Shown here: positions 33,501 to 51,500 of the stretch, piece by piece
Position numbering within the stretch: the stretch's first letter is position 1
How the letters are laid out: each line of letters starts with the position of its first letter
NCBI GenBank assembly: GCA_947623455.1
Contig: OX392532.1
Span: 50,595,058-50,659,057 of the forward strand
Source: Mimachlamys varia
Taxonomy: Eukaryota; Mollusca; Bivalvia; Pectinida; Pectinidae
DNA: 64,000 bases
Direction: 5' to 3'
Notes under the pieces: generated by a model
Seen by the model: only the letters and a program-made list of their open reading frames with translations
The model's database searches: none
Told to the model about the DNA's origin: nothing
Program-made: the position numbers and the translations under genes

Positions 33501-36500
33501 TAGATAACTGGATAGATCATTTCCAGTATGGATACATAGATAGATCATTTCCAGTGTGGATACATAGATAGATCATTTCCAGTGTGGATATATAGATAGA
33601 TCATTTCCAGTATGGATATATAGATAGATCATTTCCAGTGTGGATATAGATAACTAGATAGATCATTTCCAGTGTGGATATAGATAAATAGATAGATCAT
33701 TTCCAGTGTGGATATAGATAACTAGATAGATCATTTCCAGTGTGGATACATAGATAGATCATTTCCAGTGTGGATATAGATAACTAGATAGATCATTTCC
33801 AGTGTGGATACATAGATAGATCATTTCCAGTGTGGATACATAGATAGATCATTTCCAGTGTGGATATAGATAACTAGATAGATCATTTCCAGTATGGATA
33901 TAGATATATAGATAGATCATTTCCAGTGTGGATACATAGATAGATCATTTCCAGTGTGGATACATAGATAGATCATTTCCAGTGTGGATATAGATAACTA
34001 TAGATAGATCATTTCCAGTGTGGATATAGATAACTAGATAGATCATTTGCAGTGTGGATATAGATATATAGATAGATCATTTCCAGTGTGGATATAGATA
34101 CATAGATAGATCATTTCCAGTGTGGATACATAGATAGATCATTTCCAGTGTGGATATAGATAACTATAGATAGATCATTTCCAGTATGGATATAGATAAG
34201 TAGATAGATCATTTCCAGTGTGGATATATAGATAAGTAGATAGATCATTTCCAGTGTGGATATATAGATAAGTAGATAGATCATTTCCAGTGTGGATATA
34301 TAGATAAGTAGATAGATAGATCATTTCCAGTATGGATATAGATAACTAGATAGATCATTTCCAGTGTGGATATAGATAACTAGATAGATCATTTCCAGTG
34401 TGGATATAGATAACTAGATAGATAGATCATTTCCAGTGTGGATATAGATAACTAGATAGATCATTTCCAGTGTGGATATATAGATAGATCATTTCCAGTA
34501 TGGATATAGATAACTAGATAGATCATTTCCAGTGTGGATATAGATAACTAGATAGATCATTTCCAGTATGGATATAGATAACTAGATAGATAGATCATTT
34601 CCAGTGTGGATATAGATAACTAGATAGATCATTTCCAGTATGGATATATAGATAACTATAGATAGATCATTTCCAGTGTGGATATAGATAACTATAGATA
34701 GATCATTTCCAGTGTGGATATAGATAACTAGATAGATCATTTCCAGTATGGATATAGATAACTATAGATAGATCATTTCCAGTGTGGATATAGATAACTA
34801 GATAGATCATTTCCAGTATGGATATATAGATAGATCATTTCCAGTGTGGATATATAGATAACTATATAGATAGATCATTTCCAGTGTGGATATATAGATA
34901 ACTATATAGATAGATCATTTCCAGTGTGGATATATAGATAACTATATAGATAGATCATTTCCAGTGTGGATATAGATAAGTAGATAGATCATTTCCAGTG
35001 TGGATATATAGATAAGTAGATAGATCATTTCCAGTGTGGATATAGATAACTAGATAGATCATTTCCAGTATGGATATAGATAACTAGATAGATAGATCAT
35101 TTCCAGTGTGGATATAGATAACTAGATAGATCATTTCCAGTATGGATATATAGATAACTATAGATAGATCATTTCCAGTGTGGATATAGATAACTATAGA
35201 TAGATCATTTCCAGTGTGGATATAGATAACTAGATAGATCATTTCCAGTGTGGATACATAGATAAGTAGATAGATCATTTCCAGTGTGGATATAGATAAC
35301 TAGATAGATAGATCATTTCCAGTGTGGATATAGATAACTAGATAGATCATTTCCAGTATGGATATAGATAACTAGATAGATCATTTCCAGTGTGGATATA
35401 GATAACTAGATAGATCATTTCCAGTATGGATATATAGATAGATCATTTCCAGTGTGGATATATAGATAACTATATAGATAGATCATTTCCAGTGTGGATA
35501 TATAGATAACTATATAGATAGATCATTTCCAGTGTGGATATATAGATAACTAGATAGATCATTTCCAGTGTGGATATAGATAACTAGATAGATCATTTCC
35601 AGTGTGGATATAGATAACTAGATAGATCATTTCCAGTGTGGATATAGATAACTAGATAGATCATTTCCAGTGTGGATATAGATAACTATAGATAGATCAT
35701 TTCCAGTGGGGATATAGATAACTATAGATAGATCATTTCCAGTGTGGATATAGATAACTATAGATAGATCATTTCCAGTGTGGATATAGATAACTATAGA
35801 TAGATCATTTCCAGTGTGGATATAGATAACTATAGATAGATCATTTCCAGTGTGGATATAGATAACTAGATAGATCATTTCCAGTGTGGATATAGATAAC
35901 TAGATAGATCATTTCCAGTGTGGATATAGATAACTATAGATAGATCATTTCCAGTGTGGATATAGATAACTAGATAGATCATTTCCAGTGTGGATATAGA
36001 TAACTAGATAGATCATTTCCAGTGTGGATATAGATAACTAGATAGATCATTTCCAGTATGGATATAGATAACTAGATAGATAGATCATTTCCAGTGTGGA
36101 TATATAGATAACTAGATAGATCATTTCCAGTGTGGATATATAGATAACTAGATAGATCATTTCCAGTGTGGATATATAGATAAGTAGATAGATCATTTCC
36201 AGTGTGGATATATAGCTAACTAGATAGATCATTTCCAGTGTGGATATATAGATAAGTAGATAGATCATTTCCAGTGTGGATATATAGATAAGTAGATAGA
36301 TCATTTCCAGTGTGGATATAGATAACTAGATAGATCATTTCCAGTATGGATATAGATAACTAGATAGATAGATCATTTCCAGTATGGATACATAGATAAC
36401 TAGATAGATCATTTCCAGTGTGGATATATAGATAAGTAGATAGATCATTTCCAGTGTGGATATATAGATAAGTAGATAGATCATTTCCAGTGTGGATACA

Positions 36501-39500
36501 TAGCTAACTAGATAGATCATTTCCAGTGTGGATATATAGATAAGTAGATAGATCATTTCCAGTGTGGATATAGATAACTAGATAGATCATTTCCAGTGTG
36601 GATATATAGATAACTAGATAAATCATTTCCAGTGTGGATATAGATAACTAGATAGATCATTTCCAGTGTGGATATATAGATAACTAGATAGATCATTTCC
36701 AGTGTGGATATATAGATAGATCATTTCCAGTGTGGATATAGATAACTAGATAGATCATTTCCAGTATGGATATAGATAACTAGATAGATAGATCATTTCC
36801 AGTATGGATATAGATATATAGATAGATCATTTCCAGTGTGGATATATAGATAGATCATTTCCAGTATGGATATAGATAACTAGATAGATCATTTCCAGTA
36901 TGGATATAGATAACTATAGATAGATCATTTCCAGTATGGATATAGATATATAGATAGATCATTTCCAGTATGGATATAGATAACTATAGATAGATCATTT
37001 CCAGTATGGATATAGATAACTATAGATAGATCATTTCCAGTATGGATATATAGATAGATCATTTCCAGTATGGATATAGATATATAGATAGATCATTTCC
37101 AGTGTGGATATAGATAACTATAGATAGATCATTTCCAGTGTGGATATAGATAACTATAGATAGATCATTTCCAGTGTGGATATAGATAACTAGATAGATC
37201 ATTTCCAGTGTGGATATAGATAACTAGATAGATCATTTCCAGTGTGGATATAGATAACTATAGATAGATCATTTCCAGTGTGGATATAGATAACTAGATA
37301 GATCATTTCCAGTGTGGATATAGATAACTAGATAGATCATTTCCAGTGTGGATATAGATAACTAGATAGATCATTTCCAGTATGGATATAGATAACTAGA
37401 TAGATAGATCATTTCCAGTGTGGATATAGCTAACTAGATAGATCATTTCCAGTGTGGATATATAGATAACTAGATAGATCATTTCCAGTGTGGATACATA
37501 GATAACTAGATAGATCATTTCCAGTGTGGATATATAGATAAGTAGATAGATCATTTCCAGTGTGGATATATAGCTAACTAGATAGATCATTTCCAGTGTG
37601 GATATATAGATAAGTAGATAGATCATTTCCAGTGTGGATATATAGATAAGTAGATAGATCATTTCCAGTGTGGATATAGATAACTAGATAGATCATTTCC
37701 AGTATGGATATAGATAACTAGATAGATAGATCATTTCCAGTATGGATACATAGATAACTAGATAGATCATTTCCAGTGTGGATATATAGATAAGTAGATA
37801 GATCATTTCCAGTGTGGATATATAGATAAGTAGATAGATCATTTCCAGTGTGGATACATAGCTAACTAGATAGATCATTTCCAGTGTGGATATATAGATA
37901 AGTAGATAGATCATTTCCAGTGTGGATATAGATAACTAGATAGATCATTTCCAGTGTGGATATATAGATAACTAGATAAATCATTTCCAGTGTGGATATA
38001 GATAACTAGATAGATCATTTCCAGTGTGGATATATAGATAACTAGATAGATCATTTCCAGTGTGGATATATAGATAGATCATTTCCAGTGTGGATATAGA
38101 TAACTAGATAGATCATTTCCAGTATGGATATAGATAACTAGATAGATAGATCATTTCCAGTATGGATATAGATATATAGATAGATCATTTCCAGTGTGGA
38201 TATATAGATAGATCATTTCCAGTATGGATATAGATAACTATAGATAGATCATTTCCAGTATGGATATAGATATATAGATAGATCATTTCCAGTATGGATA
38301 TAGATAACTATAGATAGATCATTTCCAGTGTGGATATATAGATAGATCATTTCCAGTATGGATATAGATATATAGATAGATCATTTCCAGTATGGATATA
38401 GATAACTATAGATAGATCATTTCCAGTGTGGATATAGATAACTATAGATAGATCATTTCCAGTATGGATATAGATATATAGATAGATCATTTCCAGTGTG
38501 GATACATAGATAGATCATTTCCAGTATGGATATAGCTAACTAGATAGATCATTTCCAGTATGGATATAGATATATAGATAGATCATTTCCAGTGTGGATA
38601 TATAGATAGATCATTTCCAGTGTGGATATATAGATAGATCATTTCCAGTATGGATATAGATAACTAGATAGATCATTTCCAGTGTGGATATAGATAACTA
38701 GATAGATCATTTCCAGTGTAGATATAGATAACTAGATAGATCATTTCCAGTATGGATATAGATAACTAGATAGATCATTTCCAGTATGGATATAGATAAC
38801 TATAGATAGATCATTTCCAGTGTGGATACATAGATAACTAGATAGATCATTTCCAGTGTGGATATATAGATAGATCATTTCCAGTGTGGATATATAGATA
38901 GATCATTTCCAGTGTGGATATAGATAACTAGATAGATCATTTCCAGTATGGATACATAGATAGATCATTTCCAGTGTGGATATAGATAACTAGATAGATC
39001 ATTTCCAGTGTGGATATAGATAACTAGATAGATCATTTCCAGTGTGGATATAGATATATAGATAGATCATTTCCAGTGTGGATATATAGATAGATCATTT
39101 CCAGTGTGGATATATAGATAGATCATTTCCAGTGTGGATATAGATAACTAGATAGATCATTTCCAGTGTGGATATAGATAACTAGATAGATCATTTCCAG
39201 TATGGATATAGATAACTAGATAGATAGATCATTTCCAGTGTGGATATAGATAACTATATAGATAGATCATTTCCAGTGTGGATATAGATAACTAGATAGA
39301 TCATTTCCAGTGTGGATATAGATAACTATAGATAGATCATTTCCAGTGTGGATATAGATAACTAGATAGATCATTTCCAGTGTGGATATAGATAACTAGA
39401 TAGATCATTTCCAGTATGGATATAGATATATAGATAGATCATTTCCAGTGTGGATATAGATAACTAGATAGATCTTTTCCAGTATGGATATAGATAACTA

Positions 39501-42500
39501 GATAGATCATTTCCAGTGTGGATATAGATAACTAGATAGATCATTTCCAGTATGGATATAGATAACTAGATAGATAGATCATTTCCAGTGTGGATATAGA
39601 TATATAGATAGATCATTTCCAGTGTGGATATAGATAACTAGATAGATCATTTCCAGTGTGGATATAGATAACTATAGATAGATCATTTCCAGTGTGGATA
39701 TAGATAACTATAGATAGATCATTTCCAGTGTGGATATAGATAACTATAGATAGATCATTTCCAGTGTGGATACATAGATAGATCATTTCCAGTATGGATA
39801 TATAGATAACTAGATAGATCATTTCCAGTGTGGATATAGATAACTAGATAGATCATTTCCAGTATGGATATAGATAACTAGATAGATCATTTCCAGTATG
39901 GATATAGATAACTAGATAGATCATTTCCAGTATGGATATAGATAACTAGATAGATCATTTCCAGTATGGATATAGATAACTAGATAGATCATTTCCAGTG
40001 TGGATATATAGATAGATCATTTCCAGTGTGGATATATAGATAGATCATTTCCAGTGTGGATATATAGATAGATCATGTCCAGTGTGGATATATAGATAGA
40101 TCATTTCCAGTGTGGATATAGCTAACTAGATAGATCATTTCCAGTGTGGATATAGATATATAGATAGATCATTTCCAGTGTGGATATAGATAACTAGATA
40201 GATCATTTCCAGTATGGATATAGATAACTATAGATAGATCATTTCCAGTGTGGATACATAGATAGATCATTTCCAGTGTGGATATATAGATAACTATAAA
40301 TAGATCATTTCCAGTGTGGATATATAGATAACTAGATAGATCATTTCCAGTGTGGATATAGATAACTAGATAGATCATTTCCAGTGTGGATATAGATATA
40401 GATCATTTCCAGTGTGGATATAGATAACTAGATAGATCATTTCCAGTGTGGATATATAGATAGATCATTTCCAGTGTGGATATATAGATAGATCATTTCC
40501 AGTGTGGATATATAGATAGATCATTTCCAGTGTGGATATATAGATAGATCATTTCCAGTGTGGATATAGATAACTAGATAGATAGATCATTTCCAGTGTG
40601 GATATATAGATAACTAGATAGATCATTTCCAGTATGGATATATAGATAAATAGATAGATCATTTCCAGTATGGATATAGATAACTAGATAGATCATTTCC
40701 AGTGTGGATACATAGATAGATCATTTCCAGTGTGGATACATAGATAGATCATTTCCAGTATGGATATAGATATATAGATAGATCATTTCCAGTATGGATA
40801 TAGATAACTATAGATAGATCATTTCCAGTGTGGATATAGATAACTATAGATAGATCATTTCCAGTATGGATATATAGATAACTATAGATAGATCATTTCC
40901 AGTGTGGATATATAGATAACTAGATAGATCATTTCCAGTGTGGATATATAGATAGATCATTTCCAGTGTGGATACATAGATAGATCATTTCCAGTATGGA
41001 TATAGCTAACTAGATAGATCATTTCCAGTATGGATATAGATATATAGATAGATCATTTCCAGTGTGGATATATAGATAGATCATTTCCAGTGTGGATATA
41101 TAGATAGATCATTTCCAGTATGGATATAGATAACTAGATAGATCATTTCCAGTGTGGATATAGATAACTAGATAGATCATTTCCAGTGTAGATATAGATA
41201 ACTAGATAGATCATTTCCAGTATGGATATAGATAACTAGATAGATCATTTCCAGTATGGATATAGATAACTATAGATAGATCATTTCCAGTGTGGATACA
41301 TAGATAACTAGATAGATCATTTCCAGTGTGGATATATAGATAGATCATTTCCAGTGTGGATATATAGATAGATCATTTCCAGTGTGGATATAGATAACTA
41401 GATAGATCATTTCCAGTATGGATACATAGATAGATCATTTCCAGTGTGGATATAGATAACTAGATAGATCATTTCCAGTGTGGATATAGATAACTAGATA
41501 GATCATTTCCAGTGTGGATATAGATATATAGATAGATCATTTCCAGTGTGGATATATAGATAGATCATTTCCAGTGTGGATATATAGATAGATCATTTCC
41601 AGTGTGGATATAGATAACTAGATAGATCATTTCCAGTGTGGATATAGATAACTAGATAGATCATTTCCAGTATGGATATAGATAACTAGATAGATAGATC
41701 ATTTCCAGTGTGGATATAGATATATAGATAGATCATTTCCAGTGTGGATATAGATAACTAGATAGATCATTTCCAGTGTGGATATAGATAACTATAGATA
41801 GATCATTTCCAGTGTGGATATAGATAACTAGATAGATCATTTCCAGTGTGGATATAGATAACTAGATAGATCATTTCCAGTATGGATATAGATATATAGA
41901 TAGATCATTTCCAGTGTGGATATAGATAACTAGATAGATCATTTCCAGTATGGATATAGATAACTAGATAGATCATTTCCAGTGTGGATATAGATAACTA
42001 GATAGATCATTTCCAGTATGGATATAGATAACTAGATAGATAGATCATTTCCAGTGTGGATATAGATATATAGATAGATCATTTCCAGTGTGGATATAGA
42101 TAACTATAGATAGATCATTTCCAGTATGGATATAGATAACTAGATAGATCATTTCCAGTATGGATATAGATAACTAGATAGATCATTTCCAGTATGGATA
42201 TAGATAACTAGATAGATCATTTCCAGTATGGATATAGATAACTAGATAGATCATTTCCAGTATGGATATAGATAACTAGATAGATCATTTCCAGTGTGGA
42301 TATATAGATAGATCATTTCCAGTGTGGATATATAGATAGATCATTTCCAGTGTGGATATATAGATAGATCATGTCCAGTGTGGATATATAGATAGATCAT
42401 TTCCAGTGTGGATATAGCTAACTAGATAGATCATTTCCAGTGTGGATATAGATATATAGATAGATCATTTCCAGTGTGGATATAGATAACTAGATAGATC

Positions 42501-45500
42501 ATTTCCAGTATGGATATAGATAACTATAGATAGATCATTTCCAGTGTGGATACATAGATAGATCATTTCCAGTGTGGATATATAGATAACTATAAATAGA
42601 TCATTTCCAGTGTGGATATATAGATAACTAGATAGATCATTTCCAGTGTGGATATAGATAACTAGATAGATCATTTCCAGTGTGGATATAGATATAGATC
42701 ATTTCCAGTGTGGATATAGATAACTAGATAGATCATTTCCAGTGTGGATATATAGATAGATCATTTCCAGTGTGGATATATAGATAGATCATTTCCAGTG
42801 TGGATATATAGATAGATCATTTCCAGTGTGGATATATAGATAGATCATTTCCAGTGTGGATATATAGATAGATCATTTCCAGTGTGGATATAGATAACTA
42901 GATAGATAGATCATTTCCAGTGTGGATATATAGATAACTAGATAGATCATTTCCAGTATGGATATATAGATAAATAGATAGATCATTTCCAGTATGGATA
43001 TAGATAACTAGATAGATCATTTCCAGTATGGATATAGATAACTAGATAGATCATTTCCAGTGTGGATACATAGATAGATCATTTCCAGTGTGGATACATA
43101 GATAGATCATTTCCAGTGTGGATATAGATAACTAGATAGATCATTTCCAGTGTGGATATAGATAACTAGATAGATCATTTCCAGTATGGATATAGATAAC
43201 TAGATAGATCATTTCCAGTGTGGATATAGATAACTAGATAGATAGATCATTTCCAGTGTGGATATAGATAACTAGATAGATAGATCATTTCCAGTATGGA
43301 TATAGATAACTAGATAGATCATTTCCAGTGTGGATATATAGATAGATCATTTCCAGTGTGGATACATAGATAGATCATTTCCAGTGTGGATATAGATAAC
43401 TAGATAGATCATTTCCAGTGTGGATATAGATAACTATAGATAGATCATTTCCAGTGTGGATATATAGATAAATCATTTCCAGTATGGATATAGATAACTA
43501 GATAGATAGATCATTTCCAGTGTGGATATAGATAACTAGATAGATCATTTCCAGTGTGGATACATAGATAGATCATTTCCAGTGTGGATATAGATAACTA
43601 GATAGATCATTTCCAGTATGGATATAGATAACTAGATAGATCATTTCCAGTGTGGATATATAGATAACTAGATAGATCATTTCCAGTGTGGATACATAGA
43701 TAGATCATTTCCAGTGTGGATATAGATAACTAGATAGATCATTTCCAGTGTGGATATAGATAACTAGATAGATCATTTCCAGTGTGGATATATAGATAAA
43801 TCATTTCCAGTATGGATATAGATAACTAGATAGATAGATCATTTCCAGTGTGGATATAGATAACTAGATAGATCATTTCCAGTGTGGATACATAGATAGA
43901 TCATTTCCAGTGTGGATATAGATAACTAGATAGATCATTTCCAGTATGGATATAGATAACTAGATAGATCATTTCCAGTGTGGATATATAGATAACTAGA
44001 TAGATCATTTCCAGTGTGGATACATAGATAGATCATTTCCAGTGTGGATATAGATAACTAGATAGATCATTTCCAGTGTGGATATAGATAACTATAGATA
44101 GATCATTTCCAGTGTGGATATAGATAACTAGATAGATCATTTCCAGTGTGGATATATAGATAACTAGATAGATCTTTTCCAGTGTGGATATAGATAACTA
44201 GATAGATCATTTCCAGTGTGGATATAGATAACTAGATAGATCATTTCCAGTGTGGATATAGATAACTAGATAGATCATTTCCAGTGTGGATATAGCTAAC
44301 TAGATAGATCATGTCCAGTGTGGATATAGATAACTAGATAGATCATGTCCAGTGTGGATATAGATAACTAGATAGATCATTTCCAGTGTGGATATAGATA
44401 ACTAGATAGATCATTTCCAGTGTGGATATAGATAACTAGATAGATCATGTCCAGTGTGGATATAGATAACTAGATAGATCATTTCCAGTGTGGATATAGA
44501 TAACTAGATAGATCATTTCCAGTATGGATATATAGATAACAAGATAGATCATTTCCAGTGTGGATATATAGATAACTAGATAGATCATTTCCAGTATGGA
44601 TATATATATAGATCATTTCCAGTATGGATATATAGATAACTAGATAGATCATTTCCAGTGTGGATATATAGATAAGTAGATAGATCATTTCCAGTGTGGA
44701 TACATAGATAACTAGATAGATCATTTCCAGTGTGGATACATAGATAACTAGATAGATCATTTCCAGTGTGGATATATAGATAACTAGATAGATCATTTCC
44801 AGTGTGGATATAGATAACTAGATAGATCATTTCCAGTGTGGATATAGATAACTAGATAGATCATTTCCAGTGTGGATATATAGATAACTAGATAGATCAT
44901 TTCCAGTGTGGATATAGATAACTATAGATAGATCATTTCCAGTGTGGATATATAGATAACTAGATAGATCATTTCCAGTATGGATATATAGATAAGTAGA
45001 TAGATAATTTCCAGTATGGATATATAGATAGATCATTTCCAGTGTGGATATATAGATAACTAGATAGATCATTTCCAGTGTGGATATATAGATAGATCAT
45101 TTCCAGTGTGGATATAGCTAACTAGATAGATCATTTCCAGTGTGGATATATAGATAAGTAGATAGATCATTTCCAGTGTGGATACATAGATAGATCATTT
45201 CCAGTGTGGATATATAGATAACTAGATAGATCATTTCCAGTGTGGATATATAGATAGATCATTTCCAGTGTGGATATAGATAACTATAGATAGATCATTT
45301 CCAGTGTGGATATAGATAACTAGATAGATCATTTCCAGTGTGGATACATAGATAACTAGATAGATCATTTCCAGTGTGGATATATAGATAACTAGATAGA
45401 TCATTTCCAGTATGGATATATAGATAAGTAGATAGATCATTTCCAGTGTGGATATATAGATATATAGATAGATCATTTCCAGTGTGGATATAGATAACTA

Positions 45501-48500
45501 TAGATAGATCATTTCCAGTGTGGATATATAGATAACTAGATAGATCATTTCCAGTGTGGATATATAGATAACTAGATAGATCATTTCCAGTGTGGATATA
45601 TAGATAGATCATTTCCAGTGTGGATATATAGATAGATCATTTCCAGTATGGATATAGATAACTAGATAGATCATTTCCAGTGTGGATATAGATAACTAGA
45701 TAGATCATTTCCAGTGTGGATATAGATAACTATAGATAGATCATTTCCAGTGTGGATATAGATAACTAGATAGATCATTTCCAGTGTGGATATATAGATA
45801 GATCATTTCCAGTGTGGATATAGATAACTAGATAGATCATTTCCAGTGTGGATATATAGATAGATCATTTCCAGTGTGGATATAGATAACTAGATAGATC
45901 ATTTCCAGTGTGGATATAGATAACTATAGATAGATCATTTCCAGTGTGGATATATAGATAGATCATTTCCAGTGTGGATATATAGATAACTAGATAGATC
46001 ATTTCCAGTGTGGATATATAGATAACTAGATAGATCATTTCCAGTGTGGATATATAGATAACTAGATAGATCATTTCCAGTGTGGATATAGATAACTATA
46101 GAAAGATCATTTCCAGTGTGGATATATAGATAAGTAGATAGATCATTTCCAGTATGGATATATAGATAACTAGATAGATCATTTCCAGTGTGGATATAGA
46201 TAACTAGATAGATCATTTCCAGTGTGGATATAGATAACTAGATAGATCATTTCCAGTGTGGATATAGATAACTAGATAGATCATTTCCAGTGTGGATATA
46301 TAGATATATAGATAGATCATTTCCAGTGTGGATATAGATAACTAGATAGATCATTTCCAGTGTGGATATAGATAACTATAGATAGATCATTTCCAGTGTG
46401 GATATAGCTAACTAGATAAATCATTTCCAGTGTGGATATATAGATAACTAGATAGATCATTTCCAGTGTGGATATATAGATAGATCATTTCCAGTGTGGA
46501 TATATTAGATAGATCATTTCCAGTGTGGATATATAGATAGATCATTTCCAGTGTGGATATATTAGATAGATCATTTCCAGTGTGGATATATAGATAGATC
46601 ATTTCCAGTGTGGATATAGATAACTAGATAGATCATTTCCAGTGTGGATATATTAGATAGATCATTTCCAGTGTGGATATATTAGATAGATCATTTCCAG
46701 TGTGGATATATAGATAGATCATTTCCAGTGTGGATATAGATAACTAGATAGATCATTTCCAGTGTGGATATAGCTAACTAGATAGATCATTTCCAGTGTG
46801 GATATATTAGATAGATCATTTCCAGTATGGATATAGATAACTAGATAGATCATTTCCAGTGTGGATATAGCTAACTAGATAGATCATTTCCAGTGTGGAT
46901 ATATTAGATAGATCATTTTCAGTGTGGATATAGATAACTAGATAGATCATTTCCAGTGTGGATATAGCTAACTAGATAGATCATTTCCAGTGTGGATATA
47001 TTAGATAGATCATTTCCAGTATGGATATAGATAACTAGATAGATCATTTCCAGTGTGGATATAGATAACTAGATAGATCATTTCCAGTGTGGATATAGCT
47101 AACTAGATAGATCATTTCCAGTGTGGATATATTAGATAGATCATTTCCAGTATGGATATAGATAACTAGATAGATCATTTCCAGTGTGGATATAGCTAAC
47201 TAGATAGATCATTTCCAGTGTGGATATAGATAACTAGATAGATCATTTCCAGTGTGGATATATAGATAACTAGATAGATCATTTCCAGTGTGGATATAGA
47301 TAACTAGATAGATCATTTCCAGTGTGGATATAGCTAACTAGATAGATCATTTCCAGTGTGGATATAGATAACTAGATAGATCATTTCCAGTGTGGATATA
47401 GCTAACTAGATAGATCATTTCCAGTGTGGATATAGATAACTATAGATCATTTCCAGTATGGATATAGATAACTAGATAGATCATTTCCAGTGTGGATATA
47501 GCTAACTAGATAGATCATTTCCAGTGTGGATATATTAGATAGATCATTTCCAGTGTGGATATATTAGATAGATCATTTCCAGTGTGGATATAGATAACTA
47601 TAGATAGATCATTTCCATTGTGGATATAGATAACTAGATAGATCATTTCCAGTGTGGATATAGATAACTAGATAGATCATTTCCAGTGTGGATATAGATA
47701 ACTAGATAGATCATTTCCAGTGTGGATATAGATAACTAGATAGATCATTTCCAGTGTGGATATAGATAACTAGATAGATCATTTCCAGTGTGGATATAGA
47801 TAACTATAGATAGATCATTTCCAGTGTGGATATAGATAACTAGATAGATCATTTCCAGTGTGGATATATAGATATATAGATAGATCATTTCCAGTGTGGA
47901 TATATAGATATATAGATAGATCATTTCCAGTGTGGATATATAGATAACTAGATAGATCATTTCCAGTGTGGATATATAGATATATAGATAGATCATTTCC
48001 AGTGTGGATATAGATAACTATAGATAGATCATTTCCAGTGTGGATATAGATAACTAGATAGATCATTTCCAGTGTGGATATAGATAACTAGATAGATCAT
48101 TTCCAGTGTGGATATAGATAACTATAGATAGATCATTTCCAGTGTGGATATAGATAACTAGATAGATCATTTCCAGTGTGGATATAGATAACTAGATAGA
48201 TCATTTCCAGTGTGGATACATAGATAGATCATTTCCAGTGTGGATATAGATAACTAGATAGATCATTTCCAGTGTGGATATAGATAACTAGATAGATCAT
48301 TTCCAGTATGGATATAGATAACTAGATAGATAGATCATTTCCAGTGTGGATATAGCTAACTAGATAGATCATTTCCAGTGTGGATATATAGATAACTAGA
48401 TAGATCATTTCCAGTGTGGATATATAGCTAACTAGATAGATCATTTCCAGTGTGGATATATAGCTAACTAGATAGATCATTTCCAGTGTGGATATATAGA

Positions 48501-51500
48501 TAAGTAGATAGATCATTTCCAGTGTGGATATATAGATAAGTAGATAGATCATTTCCAGTGTGGATATAGATAACTAGATAGATCATTTCCAGTATGGATA
48601 TAGATAACTAGATAGATAGATCATTTCCAGTATGGATACATAGATAACTAGATAGATCATTTCCAGTGTGGATATATAGATAAGTAGATAGATCATTTCC
48701 AGTGTGGATATATAGATAAGTAGATAGATCATTTCCAGTGTGGATACATAGCTAACTAGATAGATCATTTCCAGTGTGGATATATAGATAAGTAGATAGA
48801 TCATTTCCAGTGTGGATATAGATAACTAGATAGATCATTTCCAGTGTGGATATATAGATAACTAGATAAATCATTTCCAGTGTGGATACATAGATAGATC
48901 ATTTCCAGTGTGGATATATAGATAACTAGATAGATCATTTCCAGTGTGGATATATAGATAGATCATTTCCAGTGTGGATATAGATAACTAGATAGATCAT
49001 TTCCAGTATGGATATAGATAACTAGATAGATAGATCATTTCCAGTATGGATATAGATATATAGATAGATCATTTCCAGTGTGGATATATAGATAGATCAT
49101 TTCCAGTATGGATATAGATAACTATAGATAGATCATTTCCAGTATGGATATAGATATATAGATAGATCATTTCCAGTATGGATATAGATAACTATAGATA
49201 GATCATTTCCAGTATGGATATAGATAACTATAGATAGATCATTTCCAGTATGGATATATAGATAGATCATTTCCAGTATGGATATAGATATATAGATAGA
49301 TCATTTCCAGTATGGATATAGATAACTATAGATAGATCATTTCCAGTGTGGATATAGATAACTATAGATAGATCATTTCCAGTATGGATATAGATATATA
49401 GATAGATCATTTCCAGTGTGGATACATAGATAGATCATTTCCAGTATGGATATAGCTAACTAGATAGATCATTTCCAGTATGGATATAGATATATAGATA
49501 GATCATTTCCAGTGTGGATATATAGATAGATCATTTCCAGTGTGGATATATAGATAGATCATTTCCAGTATGGATATAGATAACTAGATAGATCATTTCC
49601 AGTGTGGATATAGATAACTAGATAGATCATTTCCAGTATGGATATAGATAACTAGATAGATCATTTCCAGTGTAGATATAGATAACTAGATAGATCATTT
49701 CCAGTATGGATATAGATAACTAGATAGATCATTTCCAGTATGGATATAGATAACTATAGATAGATCATTTCCAGTGTGGATACATAGATAACTAGATAGA
49801 TCATTTCCAGTGTGGATATATAGATAGATCATTTCCAGTGTGGATATATAGATAGATCATTTCCAGTATGGATATAGATAACTAGATAGATCATTTCCAG
49901 TATGGATACATAGATAGATCATTTCCAGTGTGGATATAGATAACTAGATAGATCATTTCCAGTGTGGATATAGATAACTAGATAGATCATTTCCAGTGTG
50001 GATATAGATATATAGATAGATCATTTCCAGTGTGGATATATAGATAGATCATTTCCAGTGTGGATATATAGATAGATCATTTCCAGTGTGGATATAGATA
50101 ACTAGATAGATCATTTCCAGTGTGGATATAGATAACTAGATAGATCATTTCCAGTATGGATATAGATAACTAGATAGATAGATCATTTCCAGTGTGGATA
50201 TAGATATATAGATAGATCATTTCCAGTGTGGATATAGATAACTATAGATAGATCATTTCCAGTGTGGATATAGATAACTAGATAGATCATTTCCAGTGTG
50301 GATATAGATAACTAGATAGATCATTTCCAGTGTGGATATAGATAACTAGATAGATCATTTCCAGTGTGGATATAGATAACTAGATAGATAGATCATTTCC
50401 AGTGTGGATATAGATAACTATAGATAGATCATTTCCAGTGTGGATATAGATAACTAGATAGATCATTTCCAGTATGGATATAGATAACTAGATAGATCAT
50501 TTCCAGTGTGGATATAGATAACTAGATAGATCATTTCCAGTATGGATATAGATAACTAGATAGATAGATCATTTCCAGTGTGGATATAGATATATAGATA
50601 GATCATTTCCAGTGTGGATATAGATAACTAGATAGATCATTTCCAGTGTGGATATAGATAACTATAGATAGATCATTTCCAGTGTGGATATAGATAACTA
50701 TAGATAGATCATTTCCAGTATGGATATAGATAACTAGATAGATCATTTCCAGTATGGATATAGATAACTAGATAGATCATTTCCAGTATGGATATAGATA
50801 ACTAGATAGATCATTTCCAGTATGGATATAGATAACTAGATAGATCATTTCCAGTGTGGATATATAGATAGATCATTTCCAGTGTGGATATATAGATAGA
50901 TCATTTCCAGTGTGGATATATAGATAGATCATGTCCAGTGTGGATATATAGATAGATCATTTCCAGTGTGGATATAGCTAACTAGATAGATCATTTCCAG
51001 TGTGGATATAGATATATAGATAGATCATTTCCAGTGTGGATATAGATAACTAGATAGATCATTTCCAGTATGGATATAGATAACTATAGATAGATCATTT
51101 CCAGTGTGGATACATAGATAGATCATTTCCAGTGTGGATATATAGATAACTATAAATAGATCATTTCCAGTGTGGATATATAGATAACTAGATAGATCAT
51201 TTCCAGTGTGGATATAGATAACTAGATAGATCATTTCCAGTGTGGATATAGATATAGATCATTTCCAGTGTGGATATATAGATAACTAGATAGATCATTT
51301 CCAGTATGGATATATAGATAAATAGATAGATCATTTCCAGTATGGATATAGATAACTAGATAGATCATTTCCAGTATGGATATAGATAACTAGATAGATC
51401 ATTTCCAGTGTGGATACATAGATAGATCATTTCCAGTGTGGATACATAGATAGATCATTTCCAGTGTGGATATAGATAACTAGATAGATCATTTCCAGTG